From: Pseudomonas taeanensis MS-3
GTDB lineage: Bacteria > Pseudomonadota > Gammaproteobacteria > Pseudomonadales > Pseudomonadaceae
Length of the DNA stretch: 64,000 nt
Direction: 5' to 3'
NCBI RefSeq assembly: GCF_000498575.2
Contig: NZ_AWSQ01000001.1
Location: 1,035,914 to 1,099,913 of the forward strand
How positions within the stretch are numbered: position 1 is the first letter of the stretch; every line of letters starts with the position of its first letter. Positions 55,145 through 64,000 of the stretch are shown one piece after another. Both the position numbers and the translations under genes were made by a program. The notes beneath the pieces were generated by a model. That model was not told the DNA's origin and did no database searches. It saw only the letters and a list, made by a program, of their open reading frames with translations.

Positions 55145-55228
55145 CTAGGTTGTCTGTCGTAAAGCGACGGACGCTGGGCAGCGATGGCCTGGACTTGTAC
55201 TTGTTGGGTTCGCCTGGTGATAAACAAG

Positions 55229-55245
55229 AGCAACGGGCATGCCAA
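55229..55245 (-). promoter_or_regulatory. Sigma-54 (-24/-12) promoter of dctPQM
   Basis: The minus strand reads TTGGCATG, CCCG, TTGCT, with GG and GC ten bases apart, an excellent -24/-12 match. It lies about 157 bp before the dctP ATG. DctD, encoded next upstream, is a sigma-54 activator. Confidence 0.88.
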
Positions 55246-55260
55246 ACCGAGAAAGTATCT

Positions 55261-55342
55261 CCGTAGGCTGGGTAGAGCAGCGCGAAACCCGGCTGTGATC
55301 GACGCTTGAGCTGGGTTTCGCTGCGCTCTACCCAGCCTACGG
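55261..55342. repeat. Large imperfect palindrome upstream of the dctP promoter
   Basis: Two inverted arms of about 32 bp (55261-55292 and about 55311-55342) that differ only in the order of a few central bases. They lie 16-100 bp upstream of the -24 box, where DctD upstream activating sites would be expected, but the sequence also belongs to a dispersed repeat family (related copy at 47890-47920). Confidence 0.75.
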
Positions 55343-55380
55343 GGTGTCGGTCGGGGCAGGAGTTGGCGGGAATCCGCCAG

Positions 55381-56772
55381 TCAGTCGAGGTCGTCTGGCG
55401 AGCTTCCGCCAGTGTCGGCGAAGCTCAGCCCGTGCTTGCGCAATTTGTCGTGCAGGGTCTTGCGCGGAACGCCGAGAGCCTCGGCCAGGCTGCGTAGTGA
55501 GCTGTGCGAGCGGCTCAGTTCGGCGGCAATCAAGGCACGCTCGAAGGCTTCGACCTGCTCGCTGAGGGTGCTGGGCGTCGCTGGATCTGATCCCGGGCTG
55601 TGCAGGTCGATCTCCAACTCCAGACCAAGATCGAGCCCCAGGGCAAAGCGCTCGGCAGCGTTCTGCAGCTCGCGCACGTTGCCCGGCCAGGTGTGGCGCA
55701 GCAGCAGGGCGCGTTGCCCCGGTTGCAACACGCGGCCGGGCAGGCCGTGGCGGCTGCTGGCGGCATCGGCGAAGTGCTGGAACAGCAGCAGGCTGTCTTC
55801 GCCGCGTTCGCGCAGCGGCGGGATGCGCAGCGGGGCGACGTTCAGGCGGTAATACAGGTCGGCGCGAAAACGTCCCTGATCGGCGGCCTGACGCAGGTCT
55901 TCCTTGGTCGCGGCGATGATGCGGATGTCCAGCGGAATCAGCTGGTTGCCGCCGAGGCGTTCGACCACCCGCTCCTGCAGCAGGCGCAGCAGTTTGACCT
56001 GCACCTCCAGGCTCATGCTTTCGATTTCGTCGAGGAACAGGGTGCCGCCATTGGCGAACTCGAACTTGCCGATGCGGCGCTTCTGCGCACCAGTGAAGGC
56101 GCCCGGTTCGTGGCCGAACAGCTCGCTCTCCACCACCGACTCGGCCAGGGCGCCGGCATTGATCGCGACGAAGGGACCATCGCGGCGGTTCGACAGATCG
56201 TGCAGGGCGCGCGCCACCACCTCCTTGCCGGCACCGGTTTCGCCGAGGATCAACACGTCGGCGCCGATGTTGGCCAGGGCGCCGATCTGCTCGCGCAGGC
56301 GCTGCATTGCCGGCGACTGGCCGACCAGGCGCGCGCCGAGGGCCTGGCGATCGGACAGCGCCAGGCGCAGGCTGCGGTTATCCAGCACCAGCTGGCGCAG
56401 GGCCAGGGCGCGGCGCACGCTGTCGAGCAGGTCGCCGCTGGCGAAGGGTTTCTCGAGAAAGTCGTAGGCACCGGCGCGCATCGCCTGGACCGCCAACGGT
56501 ACGTCGCCGTGACCGGTGATCAGCAGCACCGGCAGTTCGGGGTCCTGCTCATGCAGCTGGCCGAGCAGCTCCAGACCGTCGACGCCCGGCATGCGAATGT
56601 CGCTGACCACCACGCCCGGCCAGTCGCGGCCGATGCGCGCGGCGACGCCACGGGCGTCTGCCAGGCTGACCACGTTCAGTCCAGCCAGGTCGAGGGTCTG
56701 GCTCAGGGCCTGGCGCAGATGGGGGTCGTCGTCGATCAGCAGCACTTGGCTGCGGGCGTCGAGGCTGGTCAT
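55381..56772 (-). CDS. dctD: Sigma-54-dependent C4-dicarboxylate response regulator DctD
   Basis: A 463-aa NtrC-family activator. Receiver domain (about 8-122) with LLIDDDPHLRQ, the phospho-Asp in VVVSDIRMPGVDG and Lys in FLEKPFASGDL; AAA+ domain with Walker A LILGETGAGKEVVARALH, GAFTGA loop intact (GHEPGAFTGAQKR) and Walker B TLFLDEI; Fis-type HTH at the C-terminus (LRSLAEALGVPRKTLHDKLRKHGL). It activates dctPQM in response to C4-dicarboxylates sensed by DctB, encoded 84 bp upstream on the same strand. Confidence 0.95.
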   Translation of the reverse strand: MTSLDARSQVLLIDDDPHLRQALSQTLDLAGLNVVSLADARGVAARIGRDWPGVVVSDIRMPGVDGLELLGQLHEQDPELPVLLITGHGDVPLAVQAMRAGAYDFLEKPFASGDLLDSVRRALALRQLVLDNRSLRLALSDRQALGARLVGQSPAMQRLREQIGALANIGADVLILGETGAGKEVVARALHDLSNRRDGPFVAINAGALAESVVESELFGHEPGAFTGAQKRRIGKFEFANGGTLFLDEIESMSLEVQVKLLRLLQERVVERLGGNQLIPLDIRIIAATKEDLRQAADQGRFRADLYYRLNVAPLRIPPLRERGEDSLLLFQHFADAASSRHGLPGRVLQPGQRALLLRHTWPGNVRELQNAAERFALGLDLGLELEIDLHSPGSDPATPSTLSEQVEAFERALIAAELSRSHSSLRSLAEALGVPRKTLHDKLRKHGLSFADTGGSSPDDLD

Positions 56773-56856
56773 GGAGCAAAATCCTCAGCAGGCGGGTGGA
56801 AACGGGCCACGTCAAACTTTCCTGACTGCACATCTCGTGCCCGAGTGGCGACTGAA

Positions 56857-58674
56857 CTAACTTTCACTCGAAACAGCGGCCAAGGGCTGGTTGCCACCGT
56901 GGCTGGCGGCGCGCAAACGCAGGGTCAGCAGGGCGCCGCCATCGGGATGATTGGCCAGCAGCAATTCACCGCCAAGGGCGCGCATCAAGGTATCGCAGAT
57001 CGCCAGGCCGAGACCGAGGCCCTGGGCGCTGGTCTTGGTGGTGAAGAACGGCTCGCGGGCGCGTTGCAGCGCCTCGGCAGAGAAACCGGGGCCGTTGTCG
57101 CGCAGCTGCAGTTCGATGCCCTCGGCGTTCTGTTCGGTGCTGAGCCAGAGGCGCCGTGGTTGCGGGCACTCGGCGAGGGCGTCGAGGGCGTTTGCCAACA
57201 GGTTGCCGAGTACCTGGCGCAGGCGGGTTTCGCCAGCTTGCACCCACAGCGTGGCCTCGGGCAGGTCGCGGATCAACTCGACCTGCATGGCACGACGGCG
57301 CTTGGCCAGCAGCGCCAGGGCATCGTCGATGGCCGGTTGCAGGGCCACGCTCTCCGGAGCATGGCGGTCGCGCCGGGCGAAGGCGCGCAGGTGGGCGATG
57401 ATCGAGGCCATGCGCTCGGTCAGCTGGCTGATCAGCTTGAGGTTGTCGCGGGCGTCGTCGTTGCGTTGATGGTCGAGCAGCACGCCGGCGTTGTCGGCGT
57501 AGCTGCGGATCGCCGCAAGCGGTTGATTCAGTTCGTGGCTGATGCTCGCGCTCATGGTGCCGAGAGCGGAGAGTTTACCGGCCTGAACCAGTTCGTCCTG
57601 AGCGCGCAGCAGTTCCTGCTGGGCCTGTTCGCGCTCCAGCACTTCCTGTTTCAAGCGGCTGTTGAGCAGCTCCAGGTCCTGGGTACGTTCCTGTACCCGT
57701 TGTTCCAGTTGCTGGCGGGCGCGGGCATCCAGGGCGATGCGCTCGAGGTAGTGGCGACGCCGCTGCATCAACAACCCGAGCAGCAGCATCAACAGCAGCA
57801 GGGTGCCGCCGCCAATGGCCACGGCGGTGCGCACCGGACGGTCGATCAGCTTGCGTGGCGCGAGAATGCTCACCGTCCAGCCGGTTTCCGCCAGCTCGCG
57901 GCTTTGCCGAAGCCAGGTGCGTGGCTCGATGCGCAGTGGCGCAGGCGCCAGGGTCGGGTAGGGACGGTTGGCGGCGATCGCCGCGCGTTCGGCATTGTCC
58001 AGCGGGCGGCTGGCATGAAAGCGCCAGTCGCTGCGTGAGGTGAGGATCACCACGCCGTTGGCATCGGTCACCAGCAGCTGTTCCGGGGTGTTGCCCCAGA
58101 GAGTTTCGGTATGGTCGAGATCGACCTTGACCACCAGTACACCGAGGATGGCGGTGCCATCGCGCACTGCGGCGGCAAAGTAATAACCGCGCTTGCCGGA
58201 GGTGGTGCCGAGGCCGAAGAAGCGCCCGGACCGTCCGGCAAAGGCTTCGCGAAAGTACGGGCGGAAGGCAAAGTTGCGCTCGATGAAGCTGTCCTGCTGA
58301 TCCCAGTTGGAGGCGGCCAGGGTCTTGCCGTCTGGGTCCATCAGGTAGATCACATCGGCGCCGGTTTGCTCGCGCACCTGCTGCAGCAGGCGATTGGCTT
58401 TGTTCAGGTCGGCGCCCTTGTTCGGCTGTAGCAGGGCGTTACGCAAGGCCGGCAGGTCGCCGAGGATCTGCGGCAGCACTTCGTAGCGGCGCAGGGTGCC
58501 CAGCAGGTTGGCGACGTAGAGGTCGAGGGTCTGGCGATTCTGTTCGATCAGTGCGCCGCTGTAATAGCGTTCGGCCAACTGTTGCAGCGGCCAGAGCAAG
58601 GGGGTCAGGAGCAGGGCCAGCAAGGCCAGGCTGCGCCAGCGCGGTCGTTTCGGTGAAGGGAGGGTTGCGGTCAT
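56857..58674 (-). CDS. dctB: C4-dicarboxylate sensor histidine kinase DctB
   Basis: A 605-aa sensor kinase. Two membrane helices (near residues 14-32 and about 280-300) frame a large periplasmic double-Cache-type sensor domain, followed by a coiled-coil segment (LEQRVQERTQDLELLNSRLKQ), the H-box SISHELNQPLAAIRSYADN and HATPase motifs (LGNLLANALDAL, LRDNGPGFS, GLGLGLAICDTLM). The open frame begins with GTG at 58710; the ATG at 58674 is preferred. It precedes dctD on the same strand and follows rmlD by 45 bp. Confidence 0.94.
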   Translation of the reverse strand: MTATLPSPKRPRWRSLALLALLLTPLLWPLQQLAERYYSGALIEQNRQTLDLYVANLLGTLRRYEVLPQILGDLPALRNALLQPNKGADLNKANRLLQQVREQTGADVIYLMDPDGKTLAASNWDQQDSFIERNFAFRPYFREAFAGRSGRFFGLGTTSGKRGYYFAAAVRDGTAILGVLVVKVDLDHTETLWGNTPEQLLVTDANGVVILTSRSDWRFHASRPLDNAERAAIAANRPYPTLAPAPLRIEPRTWLRQSRELAETGWTVSILAPRKLIDRPVRTAVAIGGGTLLLLMLLLGLLMQRRRHYLERIALDARARQQLEQRVQERTQDLELLNSRLKQEVLEREQAQQELLRAQDELVQAGKLSALGTMSASISHELNQPLAAIRSYADNAGVLLDHQRNDDARDNLKLISQLTERMASIIAHLRAFARRDRHAPESVALQPAIDDALALLAKRRRAMQVELIRDLPEATLWVQAGETRLRQVLGNLLANALDALAECPQPRRLWLSTEQNAEGIELQLRDNGPGFSAEALQRAREPFFTTKTSAQGLGLGLAICDTLMRALGGELLLANHPDGGALLTLRLRAASHGGNQPLAAVSSES

Positions 58675-58719
58675 AACATCAAGCGCCTGGGAGACAGGCG
58701 CATTATGCACATTCGAGCT

Positions 58720-59589
58720 TCAGCGCGGGCTGCGCAAGCATTCGAGCAGGGCGTCGTGCCAGTTCGGCAGCTGGATCTGCCAGTCGTGTTGCAGGCGGCT
58801 GCAGTCGAGGCGTGAGTTGAGCGGGCGCTGCGCCGGAGTGGGATAGGCGCTGCTCGGGATCGGCTGCAGCTGACCAGCGGGCTTGCCAGCGGCGCGCAGC
58901 TGCTCGGCGATCGCGCTGGCGAAGCCAAACCAAGACGTTTCGCCTTGGGCGCCGAGGTGGTACAGGCCCCAAGGCCCGGCTTGGCCATCCCGCCAGTGCT
59001 GGATCAGTTGGGCGGTGGTGCTGGCGATGCTGCCGGCCCAGGTCGGCGCGCCGATCTGGTCGGCGACCACCTTGAGTTCCTTGCGCTCCTGCAGCAGGCG
59101 CTGCATGGTCAGCAGGAAGTTGCACCCGTGCAGCGCATAGACCCAGCTGGTGCGCAGAATCAGCTGCTCGCCACCAACGGCTTGAATCGCCCGTTCGCCG
59201 GCTAGCTTGCTCTGGCCATAGACGCTGAGCGGGTTGGTCGGGTCGCTCTCGACATAGGGCGTCAGCTTTTCGCCGTCGAACACGTAGTCGGTAGAGTAGT
59301 GGATCAGCGGCGCACCCAGCGCGGAAGCTTCCTCGGCCAACACGCCAGGCGCCACGGCGTTGATCGCGAAGGCCAGCTCGGGTTCGCTTTCGGCCTGGTC
59401 CACCGCGGTGTAGGCGGCGGCGTTGATTATCAGTTCGGGGCGCAGTTCGCGTACCTGTTGGCGAATCTGCTCGGGCTTAGCCAGGTCCAGCTGTTCGCGG
59501 CCTCGCACGCTCAATTCGGCCTGGTCCAGCAAGGCCGATTGCAGCTCACGGCTGACCTGGCCGTGCTGGCCGAGCAACAGAATCTTCAT
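58720..59589 (-). CDS. rmlD: dTDP-4-dehydrorhamnose reductase
   Basis: The last enzyme of dTDP-L-rhamnose synthesis, reducing dTDP-4-keto-L-rhamnose with NADPH. The 289-aa short-chain reductase has LLGQHGQVSRELQSAL at the N-terminus (Gly-rich nucleotide loop), INAAAYTAVDQAESEPELAFAINA near 55-80 and STDYVFDGEK with the catalytic Tyr-Lys in NPLSVYGQSKLAGE near 130. Also called rfbD. It overlaps rmlC by 4 bp. Confidence 0.95.
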   Translation of the reverse strand: MKILLLGQHGQVSRELQSALLDQAELSVRGREQLDLAKPEQIRQQVRELRPELIINAAAYTAVDQAESEPELAFAINAVAPGVLAEEASALGAPLIHYSTDYVFDGEKLTPYVESDPTNPLSVYGQSKLAGERAIQAVGGEQLILRTSWVYALHGCNFLLTMQRLLQERKELKVVADQIGAPTWAGSIASTTAQLIQHWRDGQAGPWGLYHLGAQGETSWFGFASAIAEQLRAAGKPAGQLQPIPSSAYPTPAQRPLNSRLDCSRLQHDWQIQLPNWHDALLECLRSPR

Positions 59590-60131
59590 GGCAACAGCTT
59601 CGCTTGATCCAGGCTGAGGCCGGCCTGGTCTTTGCCAGAGAGCTGCGGCGCTTCGCTCAATGGCCAGTTAATGGCCAGGGTCGGGTCGTCCCAGCGGATA
59701 CAGCGCTCATGTTCAGGTGCGTAGTAGTCGGTGGTCTTGTAGAGGAATTCGGCGAACTCGCTGAGTACCAGGAAACCATGGGCGAAGCCCTCCGGCACCC
59801 AGAGTTGGCGCTTGTTGTCGGCGGACAGCTGTACGCCGACCCAGCGGCCGAAGTTCGGTGAACCGCGACGCACATCCACCGCCACGTCGAAGACCTCGCC
59901 GGCGGTGACCCGCACCAGCTTGCCCTGAGCCTGCTGCACCTGGTAATGCAGGCCGCGCAGCACACCGCGTTGCGAGCGCGAGTGGTTGTCCTGGACGAAC
60001 TCGCGCTGCAGGCCGGTGGCCTCGGCGAAGGCGCGGGCATTGAAGCTCTCGTAGAAGAAGCCGCGCTCGTCGCCGAATACCTTTGGCTCGAGGATCAGTA
60101 CTTCCGGCAGGTCGCTGACGATGACCTTCAT
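59586..60131 (-). CDS. rmlC: dTDP-4-dehydrorhamnose 3,5-epimerase
   Basis: A 181-aa cupin-fold epimerase converting dTDP-4-keto-6-deoxyglucose to dTDP-4-keto-L-rhamnose. [13 protein letters not shown] near 20, [19 protein letters not shown] near 48-65 (catalytic His), [18 protein letters not shown] and the [24 protein letters not shown] segment near 120-140 are all present. Also called rfbC. Overlaps rmlA and rmlD by 4 bp each. Confidence 0.95.
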   Translation of the reverse strand: MKVIVSDLPEVLILEPKVFGDERGFFYESFNARAFAEATGLQREFVQDNHSRSQRGVLRGLHYQVQQAQGKLVRVTAGEVFDVAVDVRRGSPNFGRWVGVQLSADNKRQLWVPEGFAHGFLVLSEFAEFLYKTTDYYAPEHERCIRWDDPTLAINWPLSEAPQLSGKDQAGLSLDQAKLLP

Positions 60132-61000
60132 GCGTGTTCCTCTGCCAGGCTGAACAGGTACTGGCCATAACCAGTCTTGCCAAAGGCCTGGGCTTGTTCG
60201 AGCAGTTGCGCGCGGTTGATCCAGCCATTGTGCCAGGCGATTTCCTCCAGGCAGGCGACCTTCAGGCCCTGGCGATGTTCGATGGTCTGTACGTACTGCG
60301 AGGCCTCCAGCAGGCTGTCGTGGGTGCCGGTGTCGAGCCAGGCGAAGCCGCGGCCGAAGCGTTCGACGCGCAGATCGCCACGCTGCAGGTAGGCATTGTT
60401 AACGTCGGTGATCTCCAGCTCGCCGCGGGCCGAGGGTTTCACTGCCTTGGCGATCTCGATCACCGCATTGTCGTAGAAGTACAGGCCGGTGACCGCGTAA
60501 TGGGATTTCGGCTTGGCGGGTTTTTCCTCGATCGACAATGCCCGGCCCTGTGCGTCGAAGTCCACTACGCCGAAGCGCTGTGGGTCTTTCACCCAGTAAC
60601 CGAAGACGCTGGCCCCAGAGGGGGCGTTGACCGCACGTTTGAGCTGCTCGCCGAAACCTTGGCCATGGAAGATGTTGTCGCCGAGGATCAGGCACACCGA
60701 GTCGTCGCCGATAAACGACTCGCCGATCAGAAAGGCCTGGGCCAGACCGTCCGGAGAAGGCTGCTCGGCATAGCTGAAGCGCACACCGAACTGGCTGCCG
60801 TCGCCGAGCATCTTCTGGAAGTTGGGTAGGTCATCCGGGGTGGAGATGATCAGGATGTCGCGGATGCCGGCGAGCATCAGCACCGAGATCGGGTAGTAGA
60901 TCATCGGTTTGTCGTAGATCGGCAGCAGTTGCTTTGACACGCCGAGGGTGATCGGGTGCAGGCGACTGCCGGAGCCGCCGGCGAGGATGATGCCTTTCAT
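60128..61000 (-). CDS. rmlA: Glucose-1-phosphate thymidylyltransferase
   Basis: The 290-aa enzyme making dTDP-glucose from glucose-1-phosphate and dTTP. N-terminal [35 protein letters not shown] has the nucleotidyltransferase signature, and [10 protein letters not shown] and [20 protein letters not shown] are typical. Also called rfbA. Overlaps rmlB and rmlC by 4 bp. Confidence 0.96.
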   Translation of the reverse strand: MKGIILAGGSGSRLHPITLGVSKQLLPIYDKPMIYYPISVLMLAGIRDILIISTPDDLPNFQKMLGDGSQFGVRFSYAEQPSPDGLAQAFLIGESFIGDDSVCLILGDNIFHGQGFGEQLKRAVNAPSGASVFGYWVKDPQRFGVVDFDAQGRALSIEEKPAKPKSHYAVTGLYFYDNAVIEIAKAVKPSARGELEITDVNNAYLQRGDLRVERFGRGFAWLDTGTHDSLLEASQYVQTIEHRQGLKVACLEEIAWHNGWINRAQLLEQAQAFGKTGYGQYLFSLAEEHA

Positions 61001-62067
61001 CTGTCATGCTCCTTGAGGGCACCGAGGCGCTCGCGCTGATAGCTGCCATCCTGCACGCGGCGGCACCAGTCGAGATTGGCCAAGTACCATTGAACGGTCT
61101 TGCGCAGGCCGCTGGCGAAGGTTTCCTCTGGCTTCCAGCCCAGCTCGCGCTCGATCTTGCCGGCGTCGATGGCGTAGCGCTGGTCGTGGCCTGGGCGGTC
61201 AGCGACGAAGCTGATCTGCTCCTTATAGGATCCCGCCGGCGCGCGCGGCGCCAGCTCATCCAGCAGCTCGCAGATGCTCTGCACCACCTCCAGGTTCTTC
61301 TGCTCGTTATGCCCGCCAATGTTGTAGGTCTCGCCCACCTGGCCCTCGCTCACCACCTTGAGCAGGGCGCGGGCATGATCCTCGACATACAACCAGTCGC
61401 GTACCTGCTGGCCGTTGCCATACACCGGTAGTGGCTTGCCATCCAGTGCGTTGAGGATCACCAGAGGGATGAGTTTCTCCGGGAAGTGGTAGGGGCCGTA
61501 GTTGTTCGAGCAATTGGTGAGCAGTACCGGCAGTCCATAGGTGCGTTGCCAGGCGCGCACCAGGTGATCGGAGGCGGCCTTGCTGGCCGAGTAGGGCGAG
61601 CTCGGCGCGTAGGGCGTGCTCTCGCTGAACAGGTCATCGACGCCGTGCAGGTCGCCATACACCTCATCGGTGGAAATGTGGTGGAAGCGGAAGGCCTGTT
61701 TGTGCGCCCCCGCCAGGCCCGACCAGTAGGCGCGGCTGGCTTCCAGCAGGCTGTAGGTGCCGACGATATTGGTCTGGATAAACGCCGCCGGGCCGTCGAT
61801 GGAACGGTCGACATGGGATTCGGCGGCCAGGTGCATGATGGCGTCGGGCTGAAACTGCGCCAGCGCGGCGCTGACCGCCACCTGGTCGATAATGTCGGCC
61901 TGAAGGAACTGGTAGCGAGAACTGTCTGCGATGCTGGCCAGGGATTCAAGGTTACCGGCGTAGGTCAACTTGTCGAGGTTGAGCACCTGGTGCTCGGTGT
62001 CGTTGAGCAGATGGCGGATCAGTGCCGAGCCAATAAAGCCCGCGCCACCGGTGACCAAAATACGCAT
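60997..62067 (-). CDS. rmlB: dTDP-glucose 4,6-dehydratase
   Basis: A 356-aa extended short-chain dehydratase: [21 protein letters not shown] (NAD-binding), [15 protein letters not shown] near 85, [13 protein letters not shown] near 135, and catalytic [15 protein letters not shown] near 165. It is the first enzyme of the rml operon, in the order B-A-C-D here. Also called rfbB. It starts 17 bp after the HxlR-type gene on the same strand. Confidence 0.96.
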   Translation of the reverse strand: MRILVTGGAGFIGSALIRHLLNDTEHQVLNLDKLTYAGNLESLASIADSSRYQFLQADIIDQVAVSAALAQFQPDAIMHLAAESHVDRSIDGPAAFIQTNIVGTYSLLEASRAYWSGLAGAHKQAFRFHHISTDEVYGDLHGVDDLFSESTPYAPSSPYSASKAASDHLVRAWQRTYGLPVLLTNCSNNYGPYHFPEKLIPLVILNALDGKPLPVYGNGQQVRDWLYVEDHARALLKVVSEGQVGETYNIGGHNEQKNLEVVQSICELLDELAPRAPAGSYKEQISFVADRPGHDQRYAIDAGKIERELGWKPEETFASGLRKTVQWYLANLDWCRRVQDGSYQRERLGALKEHDR

Positions 62068-62084
62068 GAAAACATCGCCCTCTG

Positions 62085-62492
62085 TTACTGACCGGAAATA
62101 TGCCGCGTAGCTTGTCGACTGAGCGGCTTGCCTGCAAGTGTCGCATGCGCGGGTTCGAGTTCCTTGAGGCGATGGCCGACCGCGACTATCGCCTCAATCG
62201 CGGGTTTCAGCTCCAGGCCGAGGATCGACAGGCTGTATTCGACACTGGGTGGCGAGGTCGGCAGCACCTCGCGGACCACTACGCCGTCAGCTTCGAGCTT
62301 CTTCAACCGAGCGCTGAGGACCTTGGCCGAAATGCCCGGGATATCGGCTTTCAGCTCGCTGAATCGACGCGGGTGCTGGCTCAGGTACCAGATGATGTTA
62401 GGGGTCCAGGCGCCGCCGATGATGTTTAGGCATTGGCTCAACGGACAGCTGGGCGGGGGATGGGCGACGCGATTCTTTCGTCTGGGCAGCAT
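62085..62492 (-). CDS. HxlR-family transcriptional regulator
   Basis: A 135-aa winged-helix protein of the HxlR/MarR-like family: [57 protein letters not shown] covers the HTH (residues 16-72) with a conserved N-terminal Cys. Family members respond to aldehydes, quinones or other reactive compounds. AAGGAG precedes the start. It is only 17 bp upstream of rmlB on the same strand, and its divergent neighbour is a glutathione S-transferase, a natural target. Confidence 0.9.
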   Translation of the reverse strand: MLPRRKNRVAHPPPSCPLSQCLNIIGGAWTPNIIWYLSQHPRRFSELKADIPGISAKVLSARLKKLEADGVVVREVLPTSPPSVEYSLSILGLELKPAIEAIVAVGHRLKELEPAHATLAGKPLSRQATRHISGQ

Positions 62493-62513
62493 GTTCGACT
62501 CCTTGGCAAGCTA

Positions 62514-62575
62514 GTTACCGGATGGTTACCGAAGAATTTAGCAACTAAAAGAATGTAGGTATACATAAGTAACCA
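62514..62575. promoter_or_regulatory. Candidate HxlR operator region
   Basis: The spacer between the HxlR gene and the glutathione S-transferase gene contains GTTACCG twice as a direct repeat (62514-62520 and 62525-62531) and TGGTTAC / GTAACCA as an inverted pair (62523-62529 and 62569-62575). These repeated half-sites fit a divergent operator. Confidence 0.5.
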
Positions 62576-62775
62576 TGGCTGGGTAGGCTTTCTCCACGGA
62601 TACGCCGGCGACATCGGACAAGGGCGCGACCTGATCAAACGATCTGGCGGCCCATGGTCCATGACGTTGTTGGCTGTGCTCGGCAGCCGATCCGCTCGGT
62701 TCGAGAGTCATTGTCTGCGCTTGGGTGCAGAGCCGCGCTCGCAGAGTGTCCGTTTGACCCCCATAGGAGAACATC

Positions 62776-63381
62776 ATGTACCGACTGTATTACTCGCCCG
62801 GCGCCTGCTCGTTGGCTATCCACGCCTTGCTCAATGAACTTGAGCAAGGGGTTGAGCTGATTGATCGCAAGCACGCCGCTGATTTCGATCGATTCGAGTC
62901 CCACGGCATGGTGCCGGTGTTGGTCGATGACGATCAGGTCATCCGCGAAGGTGCGGCGATCATCCTTTACCTGCTGGAGAAACATCAGCATCGGATGCTG
63001 CCGCCCAGCGGTCCTGAGAGAGCCCGCTTCATCGAGTGGCTGATGTTCGCCAACGCGACCCTGCATCCGGCCTACGGTCGTCTGTTCTTCCTCGGCAGCA
63101 GCCTCGAAGATGGCACGGTTAAGCAGCATGCGTTGAATGCTGCCAGCGACACGATCAGCGCGCTGTGGGCTGCGGTAGACCGTCAGCTGAACCGGACCCC
63201 CTTCGTTTGCGGCGAGCGGATTTGCATCGTCGACATGATGTTGGCTGTGTATGCCAGTTGGGGCGCCTATTTCCCTGTCGACATCCACATGAGCGACAAG
63301 GTGAAAGGCATGCTCGAGGCGGTTAAGGCGCATCCGGCCTTCGTCAAGGCAATCGAAGACGAGCGACAAGCATCGATGTGA
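62776..63381 (+). CDS. Glutathione S-transferase family protein
   Basis: A 201-aa GST. The N-terminal thioredoxin-like domain has YYSPGACSLAIHALLNE (beta-class-like with Ser/Cys near residue 10), HGMVPVLVDDDQVIREGAAIILYLLEKH with the conserved cis-Pro and Glu/Gly glutathione contact region near 45-65, and a helical C-terminal domain. AGGAGA precedes the start. It is divergent from the HxlR regulator gene, which probably controls it. Confidence 0.9.
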   Translation: MYRLYYSPGACSLAIHALLNELEQGVELIDRKHAADFDRFESHGMVPVLVDDDQVIREGAAIILYLLEKHQHRMLPPSGPERARFIEWLMFANATLHPAYGRLFFLGSSLEDGTVKQHALNAASDTISALWAAVDRQLNRTPFVCGERICIVDMMLAVYASWGAYFPVDIHMSDKVKGMLEAVKAHPAFVKAIEDERQASM

Positions 63382-63475
63382 GGCGTTGCGCGTAAGCACC
63401 GCAAGGCCCTTGGGCAGCAGTTCGAAGGGCCTTCGCGGCTTGCATGCCGAGGTAACAGGTTTAGAGGGCGTGTGT

Positions 63476-64000
63476 ATGAGTTTTTTCAGGGATATGTCCC
63501 TCTCGGCGATCAATGCCGGGTTGGTAACGGTGTTGGTAGGGTTTACCAGTTCCGCCGTGCTGGTATTTCAGGCGGCGCAGGCGCTGGGTGCGACGTCCGC
63601 CCAGATCGGCTCGTGGATACTGGCACTGTGTGTCGGCATGGGCGTCACGGGGATAGCCCTGTCCCTGCGCTACCGGGCGCCGATTGCCATCGCCTGGTCC
63701 ACGTCCGGGGCTGCGCTGCTGATCACCGGCGGCGCCGGGGTGACGCTGCAGGAGGCTACCGGGGCGTTTATCGTCTGCGGCCTGTTGATTGCCCTTTGTG
63801 GCTTCAGTGGCTGGTTCGAGTGGATGGCCGAGCGTATCCCCGCGGCGATCGCGGCCGGGATGCTAGCAGGCATTCTGTTGCGCTTTGGGCTGGACGCGTT
63901 CGCGGCGATGCACAGCCAGTTCGGGCTGGTCTTCCCCATGTTCGTCACCTATTTACTGGCGCGCCGCTGGTTGCCCCGCTATGCGGTCGTGGCGCCGCTG
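63476..64000 (+). CDS. benE: BenE-family benzoate transporter (partial)
   Basis: The first 175 codons of a polytopic membrane protein running off the window. The start MSFFRDMSLSAINAGLVTVLVGFTSSAVLVFQAAQALG, then ATSAQIGSWILALCVGMG and RAPIAIAWSTSGAALLI, is the BenE signature (benzoate:H+ symport). AGAGGG lies before the ATG. The family is about 390-400 aa long, so more than half is missing. Whether catabolic ben genes follow cannot be seen. Confidence 0.9.
   Translation, partial: MSFFRDMSLSAINAGLVTVLVGFTSSAVLVFQAAQALGATSAQIGSWILALCVGMGVTGIALSLRYRAPIAIAWSTSGAALLITGGAGVTLQEATGAFIVCGLLIALCGFSGWFEWMAERIPAAIAAGMLAGILLRFGLDAFAAMHSQFGLVFPMFVTYLLARRWLPRYAVVAPL

Noticed and set aside
55600..58038. 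An 812-codon plus-strand frame opposite dctD and dctB
   Set aside because: Antisense shadow, spanning two genes and their gap.
62635..63513. A 292-codon minus-strand frame opposite the glutathione S-transferase
   Set aside because: Antisense of a gene with a clear ribosome-binding site and domain structure.

Overview
The window is a GC-rich chromosomal segment from a gammaproteobacterium, almost certainly a Pseudomonas species other than P. aeruginosa. Gene content and order (gshA, thioesterase, tex, ompR/envZ, rimK, hslR, hslO, pckA, ... cysQ, nudE, yrfG, fabY, ... dctPQM/dctD/dctB, rml) match my recollection of the P. aeruginosa PA5160-PA5203 region, and dispersed REP-type palindromes of the pseudomonad kind occur throughout. 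No rRNA, tRNA, CRISPR array, insertion sequence or integrase was seen.

Layout. 1-6 kb: an orphan T6SS hcp, a ribosome-modulation-factor-like gene, gshA, a hotdog thioesterase followed by the remnant of a second copy, and tex. 6-14.1 kb: ompR-envZ, a large MASE1-PAS-GGDEF-EAL gene whose frame is broken at a 14-G run, rimK and its partner protease, and hslR. 14.1-20.7 kb: a PAP2 phosphatase, hslO, pckA, a RecQ-type helicase and a nitroreductase. 20.7-28.3 kb: accessory DNA with a lower-GC gap holding a possible 55-residue gene, an orphan periplasmic binding protein, a small membrane protein, an HPF/RaiA-like protein, an alpha/beta hydrolase, and a two-gene unit of a polyamine-binding-type periplasmic protein plus a membrane GGDEF-EAL enzyme. 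28.5-36 kb: an iron-type alcohol dehydrogenase, a thioesterase, a UMF1-type MFS carrier, a carrier-protein/acyl-AMP-ligase/acyltransferase fusion, and two tandem glycine-zipper proteins with His-rich tails. 36.3-45.5 kb: a soluble NAD-linked molybdenum formate dehydrogenase operon (fdsGBAD) with a divergent regulator, a LysR/VOC pair and fdhD. 45.6-51.8 kb: yrfG, nudE-cysQ, fabY and an acyl-CoA synthetase. 52-58.7 kb: the C4-dicarboxylate TRAP transporter dctPQM with its sigma-54 two-component system, including a well-formed -24/-12 promoter before dctP. 58.7-62.5 kb: rmlBACD behind an HxlR-type regulator. 62.7-64 kb: a glutathione S-transferase and the start of a BenE-type benzoate transporter.

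The most interesting item is the 24.7-28.3 kb pair. An orphan PotD/NspS-like periplasmic protein lies 48 bp upstream of a two-TM GGDEF-EAL protein with a periplasmic sensor region, and no ABC permease or ATPase lies nearby. This is the architecture of the Vibrio cholerae NspS-MbaA polyamine/c-di-GMP module. Second is the other c-di-GMP gene, next to the rimK unit (RimK has been tied to c-di-GMP in pseudomonads). It has a homopolymeric G run that sets its frame and an 18-bp perfect hairpin that takes in its ribosome-binding site, so it may be switched on and off or may reflect a sequencing error. Other items worth a look are the degraded second thioesterase, the ACP-FAAL-PlsC fusion, the near-palindrome in the fds promoter region, and the HxlR-led rml operon.
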